From the NCBI GenBank assembly GCA_030747595.1, contig JASLKK010000006.1:100499-164498 (forward strand): a stretch of DNA of 64,000 nucleotides. The letters run 5' to 3'. Position numbers and translations under genes: made by a program. Of the stretch, positions 22,349 to 31,186 are shown piece by piece (position 1 is the stretch's first letter; every line of letters begins with the position of its first letter). The DNA is from Acidimicrobiales bacterium. GTDB lineage: Bacteria; Actinomycetota; Acidimicrobiia; Acidimicrobiales; MedAcidi-G1. The notes below the pieces were generated by a model that was not told where the DNA came from, did not search any database, and was given only the letters and a program-made list of their open reading frames with translations.

Positions 22349-24097
22349 TCAGCTACCTGTTTCGTCCAGAATCTCGTCCAGTTTGAGAATATCCTCAGCC
22401 GACAACATGCCAATGAACGCGCCTTCGGCGTCGGTCACCGCGAGGACGTCCACATCAGCCTGCTCCATTGCCACGGTCGCGTCCCGTAGTGACCAGTTCG
22501 GTCGGGCGGCGGGTAGTTCCGTGTTGAGGAGGTCGCCGACAGCGGTGTCATCCCACATCGAACGATCGATCTCGGACACCTCCGTGAGGCTGATCATTCC
22601 CCGGTACTCGACGCCATCGACCACCGCTACGGATCGCTCACGGCGACCGAGTACGTGGAGGTACATGAATTCAGCCACCGTGGCGTCTGGGGGAACCGTG
22701 AGCACGTCGGTGTCCAGCGCCGACGTCACGGGCAGGGTGAACCTACGTTCGAGGTGGCCCAGTCGGACTGAGTGCTGATGCTCAGCGACGGAGGACTTGC
22801 CGGCCACCAACTGACTGACCGCAGCAGCGACAAGGGCCGGCACCACGAAGGAACCGCCTGTCGATTCTGCGACGAACATCACCGCTGAGATGGGAGCGCG
22901 GTAGCCGGCGCCCAAGAAGGCTGCCAGGCCGAGCGTCGGGTAGAGGCCGGGCCGGTCGGATTCCAACATGATGCCGGTGAACTGTCCGATGATGACGCCC
23001 TGCACGGCTAAGGGAATGAATAGTCCGCCTACCCCGCCACCGGCCAGGGTCACGATGGTGGCGGCGATCCGCATGCCGAACAACAGGCCAATTAGGCCTA
23101 GGCCGTGGTCCGGCCTGACCACCCACTCCATGGCCTCGAAGCCCGGTCCGATGGTCAGAGGAGAGCCAAACGCCACGTCGGCGACGAACGCCAAACCGGC
23201 CAGTGAGGCTCCGGAGATGAGGACCCGGGAGACGAACGAGTCGGTCTTGGACTGTGTTTTGGCCCACCGGACGAGCCACGCCATGGAACGGCCTCCGAGG
23301 CCGGCAAAGACCCCAAGCAGGAGAGCGCCGAACACGTCGCCCACCTCCACGGCGGTAAACAGCCCGGCCAGGTCGGCGGCGTCGAACCAGACCACTTCGG
23401 TGTCGGCCCGGAGGGCCAACTGTTTGACGTTCAGACCGATGCGGTTCTCGGGATCGTTCAGGAACGGGATGACGGCGTCATGGCCGATGAGGTTGATGTA
23501 GGCGACGTAACTGGTGGCCGAGGCGAGCAACGAGGGCAGCAAAGCCCGACGGTTCACGTCGTCTCGGTACGGTGCCTCCAGTGCAAAGAGGACCCCGGTA
23601 GCCGGTGCCTTGAAGACGGCGGCCACCCCAGCCGCCGCTCCGGCGGTCAGGAGGATCTTGACGTCCTCTCGACGAAGCCAACGGCGGAACCGGTCACGCA
23701 AGCCGAGGCCGAGGGTCGAGCCGGCGTAGATTGACGGGCCCTCCAGGCCGAGCGCACCGCCTAACCCGATGGTCGAGATGCCTGCCAAGAGCTTGATCGG
23801 GAGGTCCCGGAGAGGAAGGCGTGGGTTCCGATCATGGAACGCGCGATTGAACTCGTCGGAGGTGCTCGGGAGCATTCGCCGACCCGGGTATCGCAGAATC
23901 AACGAGGCTAGAAGGAGTCCCACGCCGGGGGCTATGGCGATCTGCCACAGTGGCCGGTGCAGGACTCGTTCAAGGACCACGGTTGCCGCTATATATTCGA
24001 AGGCGGCGACCAGAGTGGCTACGAGCAGCCCGGTGATGATCGCCAGGGCCAGCACCGGGGTGTCACCACGGGTGGCAATGGTGCGGAGCCGTTTCAC
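22349..24097 (-). CDS. ClC-family chloride channel/antiporter with CBS pair
   Basis: 582 residues: a ClC core of many helices (about 15-430) and a C-terminal tandem CBS module (about 445-580). Signature elements: GGALGLEGPSIYAG, where the gating Glu of G-x-E-G-P is kept, and GGVGGLFIPLAVQG, the G-x-F-x-P motif. The first selectivity motif, usually G-S-G-I-P, reads RRMLPSTSDEF, so anion selectivity at the central site may differ. The CBS domains suggest nucleotide control. It starts at GTG 24097 with GGAAG 6 nt upstream and is divergent from glcDEF. The exchanger versus channel mechanism is not decided here. Confidence 0.85.
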   Translation of the reverse strand: MKRLRTIATRGDTPVLALAIITGLLVATLVAAFEYIAATVVLERVLHRPLWQIAIAPGVGLLLASLILRYPGRRMLPSTSDEFNRAFHDRNPRLPLRDLPIKLLAGISTIGLGGALGLEGPSIYAGSTLGLGLRDRFRRWLRREDVKILLTAGAAAGVAAVFKAPATGVLFALEAPYRDDVNRRALLPSLLASATSYVAYINLIGHDAVIPFLNDPENRIGLNVKQLALRADTEVVWFDAADLAGLFTAVEVGDVFGALLLGVFAGLGGRSMAWLVRWAKTQSKTDSFVSRVLISGASLAGLAFVADVAFGSPLTIGPGFEAMEWVVRPDHGLGLIGLLFGMRIAATIVTLAGGGVGGLFIPLAVQGVIIGQFTGIMLESDRPGLYPTLGLAAFLGAGYRAPISAVMFVAESTGGSFVVPALVAAAVSQLVAGKSSVAEHQHSVRLGHLERRFTLPVTSALDTDVLTVPPDATVAEFMYLHVLGRRERSVAVVDGVEYRGMISLTEVSEIDRSMWDDTAVGDLLNTELPAARPNWSLRDATVAMEQADVDVLAVTDAEGAFIGMLSAEDILKLDEILDETGS

Positions 24098-24241
24098 GTC
24101 GTTCTTCCTACACCCTCGGACCCGCTGATCCTCGGACGGGTGGGTCGTCTGATCGCGACCCCGTCCAACGTTGGGTTAGCGCCCGACCAATGTCCCGTTC
24201 GGGACCCAAGGGTGGATCCCGGCTATGGCGGCCCTGTCGGG

Positions 24242-24247
24242 CAGACT
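24242..24247 (+). promoter_or_regulatory. -10-like hexamer CAGACT of glcDEF
   Basis: CAGACT, 6 nt, GTG at 24254; same hexamer and spacing as at 15867 and 16718. Confidence 0.35.
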
Positions 24248-24253
24248 GCAATC

Positions 24254-25747
24254 GTGACAAGCCCTTTGACCCGGTCCCTTCTAGGGCGGCTGATTACCCG
24301 TCGGAGCGATCCGATCACCGATCCGTTGGAGCGCGACCTAGTTGAGGTCTTGGGTCGTGGCCGGGTCGAAGCCGGAGTCGGGGCCCAGAGCCTGTACAGC
24401 CATGATGGCTCGGTGACGAGGGGTGGTCGGGCCGGGATCGTCTGCTTCCCCGAAAGTACCGCCGAGGTGGCTGCCTGCGTATCCGTGGCGATCGGCCATG
24501 GGCGTCCGTTCGTGCCCCGTGGGGCGGGAACGGGGTTGTCTGGTGGAGCCGTGCCCTGCGACGAGCCTGTAATGGTGGTGACAACCCGGATGGACGTCAT
24601 CCACGAGGTCGACGTGGAACGTCGCCTGGCCTGGGTGGGACCTGGCGTAGTGAACCTGGACCTCTCACGGCACCTGGAGGGCACCGGCCTCCATTTTGCC
24701 CCGGATCCGTCCAGCCAACAGGCCTGCACGATCGGTGGCAACGTAGCCAACAACTCGGGAGGCCCCCACTGCCTGCTCTACGGGGTGACCAGCGCGCACG
24801 TATTGGCCGTCGAGGTGGTGCTCCCGGACGGAGAAGTGGTGATCCTCGGCGCTGAGGAAGGACGGGCATCGGGTTACGACCTCCGGGGAGCTTTTGTAGG
24901 CGGCGAGGGAACCCTTGGGATCACGACGCGTATCTGTGTTCGACTCACCGAGGATCCGCCCGAGGTGGCCACGTTGTTGTTGGACTTCGACCGTGTGGCC
25001 GGTGCTGCCGACACGGTTAGTGCGGTGATTGCCGCCGGCATCGTGCCCGCCGCGCTCGAGATCATGGACCAGCGGGTCGTCGAGGCCGTCGAACCCTTCG
25101 TGCATGCTGGCTATCCACTGGACGCTGCGGCGGTCCTCATCGTTGAGTTGGACGGCCTTCCGGGCGGCGTGGCGGAGTCCATCGACCGGATCGAGGCCAT
25201 CGGGACGGCCCATGGAGCCCGGACGGTTCGGGTGGCCGCCGACGAGGAGGAGCGGATGAGGATCTGGAAGGGCCGAAAGAGCGCCTTCGGAGCGATTGCG
25301 GTGATCAAGCCCGACTACTACCTGAACGACACCGTCATCCCTCGTACCCGACTGGCCGAAGTTTTGTCCCGGATCTACGAGGTGATCGAAGAACGGGACT
25401 TGATCGTCATGAACGTCTTCCACGCCGGTGACGGCAACCTCCACCCTCTCATTGTTTTCGACGCTCGTGAGCCGGGAGTCATGGAGCGCGTCTTGGAGGC
25501 CGGTGAGGAGATCGTACGGATCTCGGTTGAGGCGGGTGGAGTGCTGTCCGGGGAGCACGGCATTGGGCTTGAGAAGAAGCGCTTCATGTCGATGCAGTTC
25601 AGCCCGGCCGACCTGGAGGCCCAGGATCGCCTGCGGCGGGCGTTCGACGTCGAGGGCCTAGCCAATCCTGGCAAGGTGCTGCCTGGCGGCGCCAGCTGTG
25701 GTCATGTGACCAGCCTCGGGCGGGCCCCTGACGGGACCTGGGTTTGA
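24254..25747 (+). CDS. glcD: Glycolate oxidase FAD subunit GlcD
   Basis: 497 residues. The PCMH-type FAD-binding domain contains VPRGAGTGLSGGAVP and TIGGNVANNSGGPHCLLYG; the C-terminal domain has the FAD-linked oxidase motifs NVFHAGDGNLHPLIVFD and LSGEHGIGLEKKRFM. Catalyses oxidation of glycolate (or another 2-hydroxy acid such as D-lactate) to the 2-oxo acid, passing electrons through GlcE/GlcF to the membrane. The open frame extends upstream to 23957, but GTG 24254 agrees with homology. The downstream glcE start overlaps its stop. Confidence 0.9.
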   Translation: MTSPLTRSLLGRLITRRSDPITDPLERDLVEVLGRGRVEAGVGAQSLYSHDGSVTRGGRAGIVCFPESTAEVAACVSVAIGHGRPFVPRGAGTGLSGGAVPCDEPVMVVTTRMDVIHEVDVERRLAWVGPGVVNLDLSRHLEGTGLHFAPDPSSQQACTIGGNVANNSGGPHCLLYGVTSAHVLAVEVVLPDGEVVILGAEEGRASGYDLRGAFVGGEGTLGITTRICVRLTEDPPEVATLLLDFDRVAGAADTVSAVIAAGIVPAALEIMDQRVVEAVEPFVHAGYPLDAAAVLIVELDGLPGGVAESIDRIEAIGTAHGARTVRVAADEEERMRIWKGRKSAFGAIAVIKPDYYLNDTVIPRTRLAEVLSRIYEVIEERDLIVMNVFHAGDGNLHPLIVFDAREPGVMERVLEAGEEIVRISVEAGGVLSGEHGIGLEKKRFMSMQFSPADLEAQDRLRRAFDVEGLANPGKVLPGGASCGHVTSLGRAPDGTWV

Positions 25748-26631
25748 TCGACATGGGAGCGTTTCGTGACGAGGTCGGCGACGCCGGAACCGTCTGCGTC
25801 TGTGGGGGACGGACCCGTTGGATGGTCGGAGCCGTCCCCGGTCATACAGGAGACGTTCGAGAGATATCAGCCCCGGTGGGCATCGAATCCATCTCACCGG
25901 CGGAGATGACCGTGGTAGTCGGCGCGGGAACGGCAGTGGCGGACTTGGCATCGGCACTGTCTGAGCATGGCCAGGAGGTGGCCCTTGACGGACCGGTGGG
26001 CGCCACGGTGGGTGGCGCGTTGATGGTCGGACGAAATCCGTTGCGTCGCGGTCGGCTTGGCGAGATTGCCGACGTCTTGTTGCAGGCGGACTGCGTGGGA
26101 GCCGATGGTGAGGCCTTCACCGCCGGCGGTCCGACGGTAAAGAACGTGACCGGATACGACATGTGCCGTCTCCTCGTGGGTTCGCTGGGGACACTGGCTC
26201 TCGTGGGACGGGTCATCCTCCGAACCCGACCAGTTCCCGAGGTGGGGGCCTGGATGGTCGGCGAGGTACCGACTGGGATCGTGATGGGTGCGTTATACCG
26301 GCCTGCCACCGTTCTGTGGGACGGCGTGCGGAGCACCGTGAGAATCGAAGGGAGCGCTGCCGATGTGGCCGGCGAGATTCGATGCCTCGAGGCCCTCGGG
26401 TTTATCGCCGCAGATGAGCCCGTTCTGCCAGCAGGGTGGGACCGCTGGTCGGGCACCCTCCCTGAAGGTGGGGTATGGGCCCTGGGAAGTGGAGTGGTCC
26501 ATCGGTCGGGTCCCGTTGGAACCCCCGTGGTATCGGTCGGCGTGCGCGCCCTCGCCGACCGTCTGCGCGACGCGTTTGACCCACTCCGACGCCTAAACCC
26601 GGGACGAGATCCGTACCGAATGACAGCATGA
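25744..26631 (+). CDS. glcE: Glycolate oxidase FAD-binding subunit GlcE
   Basis: 295 residues. A shortened FAD-binding domain: VVVGAGTAVADLASALSEHG, ALDGPVGATVGGALMVGRNP, and a later GGPTVKNVTGYDMCRLLVGS that is characteristic of GlcE. It lacks the large C-terminal substrate domain of GlcD, as expected. Start is either TTG 25744, overlapping the glcD stop as TTGA, or ATG 25753. The glcF ATG overlaps its stop. Works as the second flavoprotein subunit of membrane-associated glycolate oxidase. Confidence 0.9.
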   Translation: MIDMGAFRDEVGDAGTVCVCGGRTRWMVGAVPGHTGDVREISAPVGIESISPAEMTVVVGAGTAVADLASALSEHGQEVALDGPVGATVGGALMVGRNPLRRGRLGEIADVLLQADCVGADGEAFTAGGPTVKNVTGYDMCRLLVGSLGTLALVGRVILRTRPVPEVGAWMVGEVPTGIVMGALYRPATVLWDGVRSTVRIEGSAADVAGEIRCLEALGFIAADEPVLPAGWDRWSGTLPEGGVWALGSGVVHRSGPVGTPVVSVGVRALADRLRDAFDPLRRLNPGRDPYRMTA

Positions 26632-27950
26632 GCGCCCCATTGCCACCGGCACAGACCGGATCGGCGACGCCGTTAGGCCTTGATGACAAGTCGCTGGCCG
26701 CCTGCGTTCAGTGCGGTCTGTGCCTCCCTCACTGCCCGACCTACCGGGTGACCGGCGATGAACGACGATCTCCACGTGGGCGTATCTCCCTGATGCGTGC
26801 CGTCGAATGGGAGGGCATGACACCAGACAGCGAGTGGCTCGATGCGATGGACACCTGCGTCCAGTGCCTGGGATGCGTCACCGCCTGTCCATCGGGCGTT
26901 CCTTACGGCGACCTGATCGCCACCACACGGGTAGCCGTTGCTCAGGTCAGGCGGCCACCTCTAAAGCTTCGGGCTGGCTTGTGGTGTCTCGGTCGACCGG
27001 GTTTGCTCCGGTTGGGCACGACCGTCCTGGCCGTCCTGCAGCGCCTAGGCCTCCTGAGACTGGCACCGCGATCGATGACCGCGGCCCTTCCGGCTCGACT
27101 GCCGTTGCGAAGGCCAAGGCTGTCTGCACCCGGCTTTCCCCCTCGTTCAGAGATGAACCCGGCGGCGAACGACCCGTCCGAGGTGGTTCTGTTCACTGGG
27201 TGTGTCATGGATGTATGGCAACCGGAGGTCCATAGGGCCGCTGAGGAAGTCCTGACGGCTATCGGGGTCACCGTCGAACGGTCCGGTGATCGTGTCGGTT
27301 GTTGTGGTGCTCTGCATGGCCATGCTGGTCTCGAATCGGAGGCACGGCGACACGCCGAGCGAGTGGTCTCCGCACTGACTGGTGACCAGCCTGTCCTGCT
27401 CGATTCCGCCGGCTGTGGTGCGGCGCTCAAGGGATACGGAACGCTGCTGCGTACCCCAGAGGCCAGGGCCTTCGCCGACCGGGTGTACGACATCCAGGAG
27501 TGGCTAGCTGCCGATGGACGTCTGGTCGCCCTGCCGTCATCCGGCCCGGAGAGCGGGCCGCGTGAGTCGGTGATTGTCCAAGATCCCTGTCACCTACGGC
27601 ACGCCCAGGGCTGCCACGGTGCCGTCCGGGAAGTCTTGGCCCCCCATGTGGACCTGGTGGAACTCGATGATGAAGGCCTCTGCTGTGGCGCCGGTGGCGC
27701 CTTCTCCCTGGTCCAGCCGGGACTGGCCGGCGACGCCCGGGACCGGAAGGTAGCGGCTGTGGCTCGGGCGACGGACCGCAGCGGGGCCACCACGGTGGTT
27801 AGCGCCAACCCGGGTTGCGCGCTCCACCTTGCGGCCGTCGGGCTCCACGTGCGGCACCCTGTGGAGGTACTAGCCGACGCCTGCCGTAGGTCGGAAACAG
27901 ACCCGGGTTCCGAGAAAGATCGAAGTGAGGTGTCCGAACGTGGCCGGTGA
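26628..27950 (+). CDS. glcF: Glycolate oxidase iron-sulfur subunit GlcF
   Basis: 440 residues. Two 4Fe-4S motifs near the N-terminus: CVQCGLCLPHCPTYR and CVQCLGCVTACPSGVPYG. Two CCG cysteine-rich domains follow: VGCCGALHGHAG with SAGCGAALKGYG, and DPCHLRHAQG with LCCGAGGAFSLV. This is the electron-transfer subunit linking GlcD/E to the quinone pool. ATG 26628 overlaps the glcE stop (ATGA). The operon lets the cell use glycolate, a common phytoplankton exudate, which fits a marine lifestyle (inference). Confidence 0.9.
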   Translation: MSAPLPPAQTGSATPLGLDDKSLAACVQCGLCLPHCPTYRVTGDERRSPRGRISLMRAVEWEGMTPDSEWLDAMDTCVQCLGCVTACPSGVPYGDLIATTRVAVAQVRRPPLKLRAGLWCLGRPGLLRLGTTVLAVLQRLGLLRLAPRSMTAALPARLPLRRPRLSAPGFPPRSEMNPAANDPSEVVLFTGCVMDVWQPEVHRAAEEVLTAIGVTVERSGDRVGCCGALHGHAGLESEARRHAERVVSALTGDQPVLLDSAGCGAALKGYGTLLRTPEARAFADRVYDIQEWLAADGRLVALPSSGPESGPRESVIVQDPCHLRHAQGCHGAVREVLAPHVDLVELDDEGLCCGAGGAFSLVQPGLAGDARDRKVAAVARATDRSGATTVVSANPGCALHLAAVGLHVRHPVEVLADACRRSETDPGSEKDRSEVSERGR

Positions 27951-28143
27951 GTTCGAGGAGATTCGAAGCCGCCTGGAGGCGATTGCTGAGGAGTTGGCCG
28001 ACCTGGCCCTTGTCCGACTTCGCGAGTCGATCGATGCTGGCGGCCAAGAGTTGCCGGTTGACGAAAAGCGACTCACCAGAGCCAGACGGGCCGTAGAGAA
28101 GGCCGCCCACCTCCTAGACGAACCGGATCGTTCGGACTGGTGA
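27940..28143 (+). CDS. Small helical hypothetical protein downstream of glcF
   Basis: 67 residues, mostly one amphipathic helix: EFEEIRSRLEAIAEELADLA followed by a second helix DEKRLTRARRAVEKAAHLL. No family recognised. GTG 27940 lies inside the last 11 bp of glcF with GAGG 9 nt upstream, so it is probably coupled to the glc operon. It may be a small dimerising or accessory protein. Convergent with fbiC, with a weak inverted repeat (TGACCC... GGGTCA) in the 67-bp gap. Confidence 0.6.
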   Translation: MAGEFEEIRSRLEAIAEELADLALVRLRESIDAGGQELPVDEKRLTRARRAVEKAAHLLDEPDRSDW

Positions 28144-28210
28144 TGGTGACCCCTGTCGGCCGCTGAAGTTGGCCAGCAGGGTCAGGTCAGCTTGTGCAGG
28201 TTGGATGGTC

Positions 28211-30643
28211 TCAGTTGACGACCAGAGGGATGAGCACGCGGCCATCGTGGGGTCGTGCCACGTGGAGGCGATGACCGGCCTCCACGTCGCCATAGAGAGT
28301 GGTCCGCTGACGTAGCGATCGGCCGAGCGGCTCCACGAGCTCGCGGAGGTCGGCTTCGGTTACCCCCTGTCCATGTTCGGCGCCGGCTGCACGAGAGATG
28401 TTCTCGTCCATGAGGGTTCCTCCAAGGTCGTTCACCCCGGATTGCAGCAGCTGGCGGACGCCGTCAAAGCCAATCTTCACCCACGAACACTGGATGTTGT
28501 CGATTGATCCGTCGTAGGCAATTCTGGCCACGGAGTGCATCAGGAGGTTCTCGCGGAAGGTCGGACCCCGACGGGACTTCTTCTGGAGGTAGATGGGTGA
28601 CGCCATGTGTACGAACGGCAGTCCGACGAACTCGGTGAAGCCGCCGGTTTCGTCCTGAAGGTCACGGCAACGAAGCAGGTGGCGAACCCAGTGCTTGGGA
28701 CGCTCGATCGACCCGTACATGATGGTGACGTTGGATCGGATGCCGACGGAATGGGCGACGCGGTGGGCCTCCAGCCACTCGTCGGTGGTGATCTTGTCGG
28801 GGCACAGCTCGGCACGGATCTCATCGTCGAGGATCTCGGCTGCCGTTCCTGGCAGGGATCGAAGCCCAGCTTCGTAACCCCGGCGGAGGTACTCGACCAG
28901 CGGCTCGCCGAGACGGCGAGCGCCTTCGGTGACCTCAAGAGCGGTGAAGCCGTGGACGTGTATGTCAGGGACCGCGGCCCTGACTGCCCGGGTCACGTCC
29001 AGGTAGTACTCACCGTCGAAGTCCGGATGGATGCCACCCTGGAGGCAGACCTCGGTGGCGCCCATCTGTGCGGCCTCGGCGGCCCGGCCGGCTATTTCAT
29101 CCATCTCCAGGAGATAAGGCGTGCCCCGGAGGTTCAACGACAACGGGCCCTTGGAGAACCCGCAGAACCGGCACTTGTAGGTACACACGTTCGTGTAGTT
29201 GATATTTCGGTTGGCTACCCACGTGATTTCGTCGCCGACCCGTCGACGCCGTAGTTCGTCGGCCACCTCGGCCACTGCGACGACCTCGGGTCCCCTTGCG
29301 GCGAAGAGGGCCAGGAGTTCGTCGTGGCCGGTACGTTGTCCGGCCAGCACGCCGTCGAGGACCTCCCGGATTCGTCCGTGAGCGGTTGACGGACCGGGCA
29401 CCAGGTGGACGGGCCGAACGGGGGCACCCGAATACCAGACCGTCGATTTAGATCCGACCTGACGGACTTCGGCACCGTCGGCGGCGGAAACGGTCTCAAT
29501 GGCCTCAGGAAAGACGGCTCCTGGATCGTCACGACCCAGTCCGGCGGCGTCGCTCCTATCCATGACTGCGAAGTGCAGGCCTTTATCGAACCAGCGGTTC
29601 GGATCGCAGACGAACTCGGGGTAGGCGGTGAGTCGGGGGGCCACCGTGAAGCCCCGTTCGACGGTCACCGAGGTTAGGAGCTCCAGGGCGGGCCAGGGCC
29701 GCTCGGGGTTGACGTGGTCAGTGGTCACCGGCGAAACGCCGCCCCAGTCATCGATGCCGGCGTCGAGTAGCACGCCGAAGTCGTCGGACAGGTTGGGCGG
29801 TGCCTGCAGATGGATCTCCGGGGGGAGGATGACCCGGGCTAGGGCAATGGCGTCTAGGTATTCGTCGGGTGGGCAAGCTGGGGCGTTGTGCATGGCCGTA
29901 CCCGGCTTGGGTAGAAAATTCTGGACGATCACTTCTTGGACATGGCCGTATCGGGCGTGGGATGTGGCAATGGCTTCCAGCGCCTCGATCCGGTCCCAGC
30001 GGGTCTCACCGATTCCCACGAGGATGCCGGTGGTGAAAGGGATAGAGAGGCGACCGGCGGCTTCGAGGGTGGCCAGACGTCGCTCGGGGGCCTTGTCGGG
30101 TGCCCCTCGGTGGCAGTCCAGGTCGGCCACGAGGGACTCGAGCATCATTCCCTGGGACGGCGAGACGGAACGGAGTGTTGCCAGTTCTTCAATGGACAGT
30201 GCTCCCGCATTGGCGTGTGGGAGCAGTCCGGTCTCGGTCAGGACCAGCTGAGCCATTGCGGCTAGATAGTGGATGGTCGACTGGTAGCCGTTGCGTTCCA
30301 GCCAGTCGGCTGCTATCGGGTATCGGAGCTCGGGACGCTCGCCCAGGGTGAAGAGCGCCTCGTGGCAGCCCGCCTCGGCGCCTTGGTGTGCAATGGCCAA
30401 CACCTCGTCCGTAGAGAGGTATGGCGCCTCCAAGCGTGCCGGAGGTTGTGCGAAGGTGCAGTAGCCACAGCGGTCCTGGCACAGCATGGTCAATGGGATG
30501 AAGACCTTGGGGCTGTAGGTGATCCGGCCCCCATGGTGGGCGTCACGGATACTCCGGGCGGCCGCACGAAGTTCATCGCCACGAAGCTCGGTCAGGGGGT
30601 TCGGTGCCGTCTTGTTCCGGTAGGTGTGGTCCTGTTTGGTCAC
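28211..30643 (-). CDS. fbiC: Bifunctional FO synthase CofG/CofH
   Basis: 810 residues, two radical-SAM domains in one chain as in actinobacterial FbiC. The N-terminal CofG-like half has TMLCQDRCGYCTFAQPP (C-x3-C-x2-C), and the C-terminal CofH-like half has NYTNVCTYKCRFCGFSKGP and CLQGGIHPDFDG. It makes 7,8-didemethyl-8-hydroxy-5-deazariboflavin (FO), the chromophore of coenzyme F420, from 5-amino-6-ribitylaminouracil and tyrosine. GTG 30643 overlaps the stop of the HxlR regulator (GTGA), so the regulator and FbiC are coupled. No other F420 biosynthesis genes are in the window. Confidence 0.95.
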   Translation of the reverse strand: MTKQDHTYRNKTAPNPLTELRGDELRAAARSIRDAHHGGRITYSPKVFIPLTMLCQDRCGYCTFAQPPARLEAPYLSTDEVLAIAHQGAEAGCHEALFTLGERPELRYPIAADWLERNGYQSTIHYLAAMAQLVLTETGLLPHANAGALSIEELATLRSVSPSQGMMLESLVADLDCHRGAPDKAPERRLATLEAAGRLSIPFTTGILVGIGETRWDRIEALEAIATSHARYGHVQEVIVQNFLPKPGTAMHNAPACPPDEYLDAIALARVILPPEIHLQAPPNLSDDFGVLLDAGIDDWGGVSPVTTDHVNPERPWPALELLTSVTVERGFTVAPRLTAYPEFVCDPNRWFDKGLHFAVMDRSDAAGLGRDDPGAVFPEAIETVSAADGAEVRQVGSKSTVWYSGAPVRPVHLVPGPSTAHGRIREVLDGVLAGQRTGHDELLALFAARGPEVVAVAEVADELRRRRVGDEITWVANRNINYTNVCTYKCRFCGFSKGPLSLNLRGTPYLLEMDEIAGRAAEAAQMGATEVCLQGGIHPDFDGEYYLDVTRAVRAAVPDIHVHGFTALEVTEGARRLGEPLVEYLRRGYEAGLRSLPGTAAEILDDEIRAELCPDKITTDEWLEAHRVAHSVGIRSNVTIMYGSIERPKHWVRHLLRCRDLQDETGGFTEFVGLPFVHMASPIYLQKKSRRGPTFRENLLMHSVARIAYDGSIDNIQCSWVKIGFDGVRQLLQSGVNDLGGTLMDENISRAAGAEHGQGVTEADLRELVEPLGRSLRQRTTLYGDVEAGHRLHVARPHDGRVLIPLVVN

Positions 30644-31131
30644 AGGGTCTCCTCAATGGTGCGCCCTGGGCCGGGGCGGCTGCGTATGTGGTGGGGCGAA
30701 ACGGTTTCGTCGCATTCGGGACAGGACACTGCCTGGTCGAGTGGGGTTCCACAGGTGTCGTGGATGAGGAGCGTCGGCGGTCCGTCTTCGGCGTACCAGC
30801 GGTCTCCCCAATGCATGAGGGCCACCAGAGCGGGGGAGAGGTCGGCGCCCTTGGTGGTCAGCCGGTATTCGTGGCGTACGGGCCGGTCCTGGTAGGGCAC
30901 CCGATGGACGATGCCCAGTCCGGCCAGCCGGTGAAGCCGATCAGTCAGGAGGTTCCGTGCAATGCCCAGGTCGCGGTGGAGGGCCTCGAACCGGCGAACC
31001 CCCCGGAAGAGGTCTCGTAGGATGAGCAATGTCCAACGATCGCCGACCGCCTCGAGCGTGGCAGCGATCGAGCATTCTGGTTCATGGGCGATGCCGATCG
31101 GATTCGCTTCTGCGTGAATGGCTGATGGCAT
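30640..31131 (-). CDS. HxlR-family transcriptional regulator in operon with fbiC
   Basis: 163 residues. Winged-helix HxlR domain (about 18-110): ECSIAATLEAVGDRWTLLIL with the conserved N-terminal Cys20, then RDLGIARNLLTDRLHRL and a wing with HEYRLTTKG. The C-terminus adds a short Cys motif, HDTCGTPLDQAVSCPECDE, resembling a zinc ribbon (three Cys). HxlR proteins are often redox or aldehyde sensors using the N-terminal Cys. The open frame extends upstream, but ATG 31131 is 6 nt after TACTGT and a palindrome lies just upstream. It directly precedes and overlaps fbiC. Confidence 0.85.
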   Translation of the reverse strand: MPSAIHAEANPIGIAHEPECSIAATLEAVGDRWTLLILRDLFRGVRRFEALHRDLGIARNLLTDRLHRLAGLGIVHRVPYQDRPVRHEYRLTTKGADLSPALVALMHWGDRWYAEDGPPTLLIHDTCGTPLDQAVSCPECDETVSPHHIRSRPGPGRTIEETL

Positions 31132-31137
31132 CGGCTG

Positions 31138-31143
31138 ACAGTA
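31138..31143 (-). promoter_or_regulatory. -10 hexamer TACTGT of the HxlR-fbiC operon
   Basis: Minus-strand TACTGT, 6 nt, ATG 31131. Confidence 0.5.
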
Positions 31144-31146
31144 GCA

Positions 31147-31169
31147 GTCCGTTGCAAAAAGCAACGGAC
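31147..31169 (-). promoter_or_regulatory. Perfect palindrome, candidate HxlR operator
   Basis: GTCCGTTGC (31147-31155), AAAAA, GCAACGGAC (31161-31169): 9-bp arms around a 5-nt centre. It covers the -35 region of the TACTGT promoter, where a dimeric repressor would act. It is also 17 bp past the tal stop, but the only T run is in the loop, so it is not a classical terminator. Confidence 0.5.
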
Positions 31170-31186
31170 CCGGCCCGACGTCCTGT

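Noticed and set aside
24665..25558. Minus-strand 297-codon open frame opposite glcD
   Set aside because: Antisense shadow of glcD with no homology and no promoter or ribosome-binding site.
28146..28185. Inverted repeat TGACCCCTG...CAGCAGGGTCA between the convergent 28143 and fbiC ends as a terminator
   Set aside because: Arms are imperfect and no T run follows on either strand; too weak to annotate.
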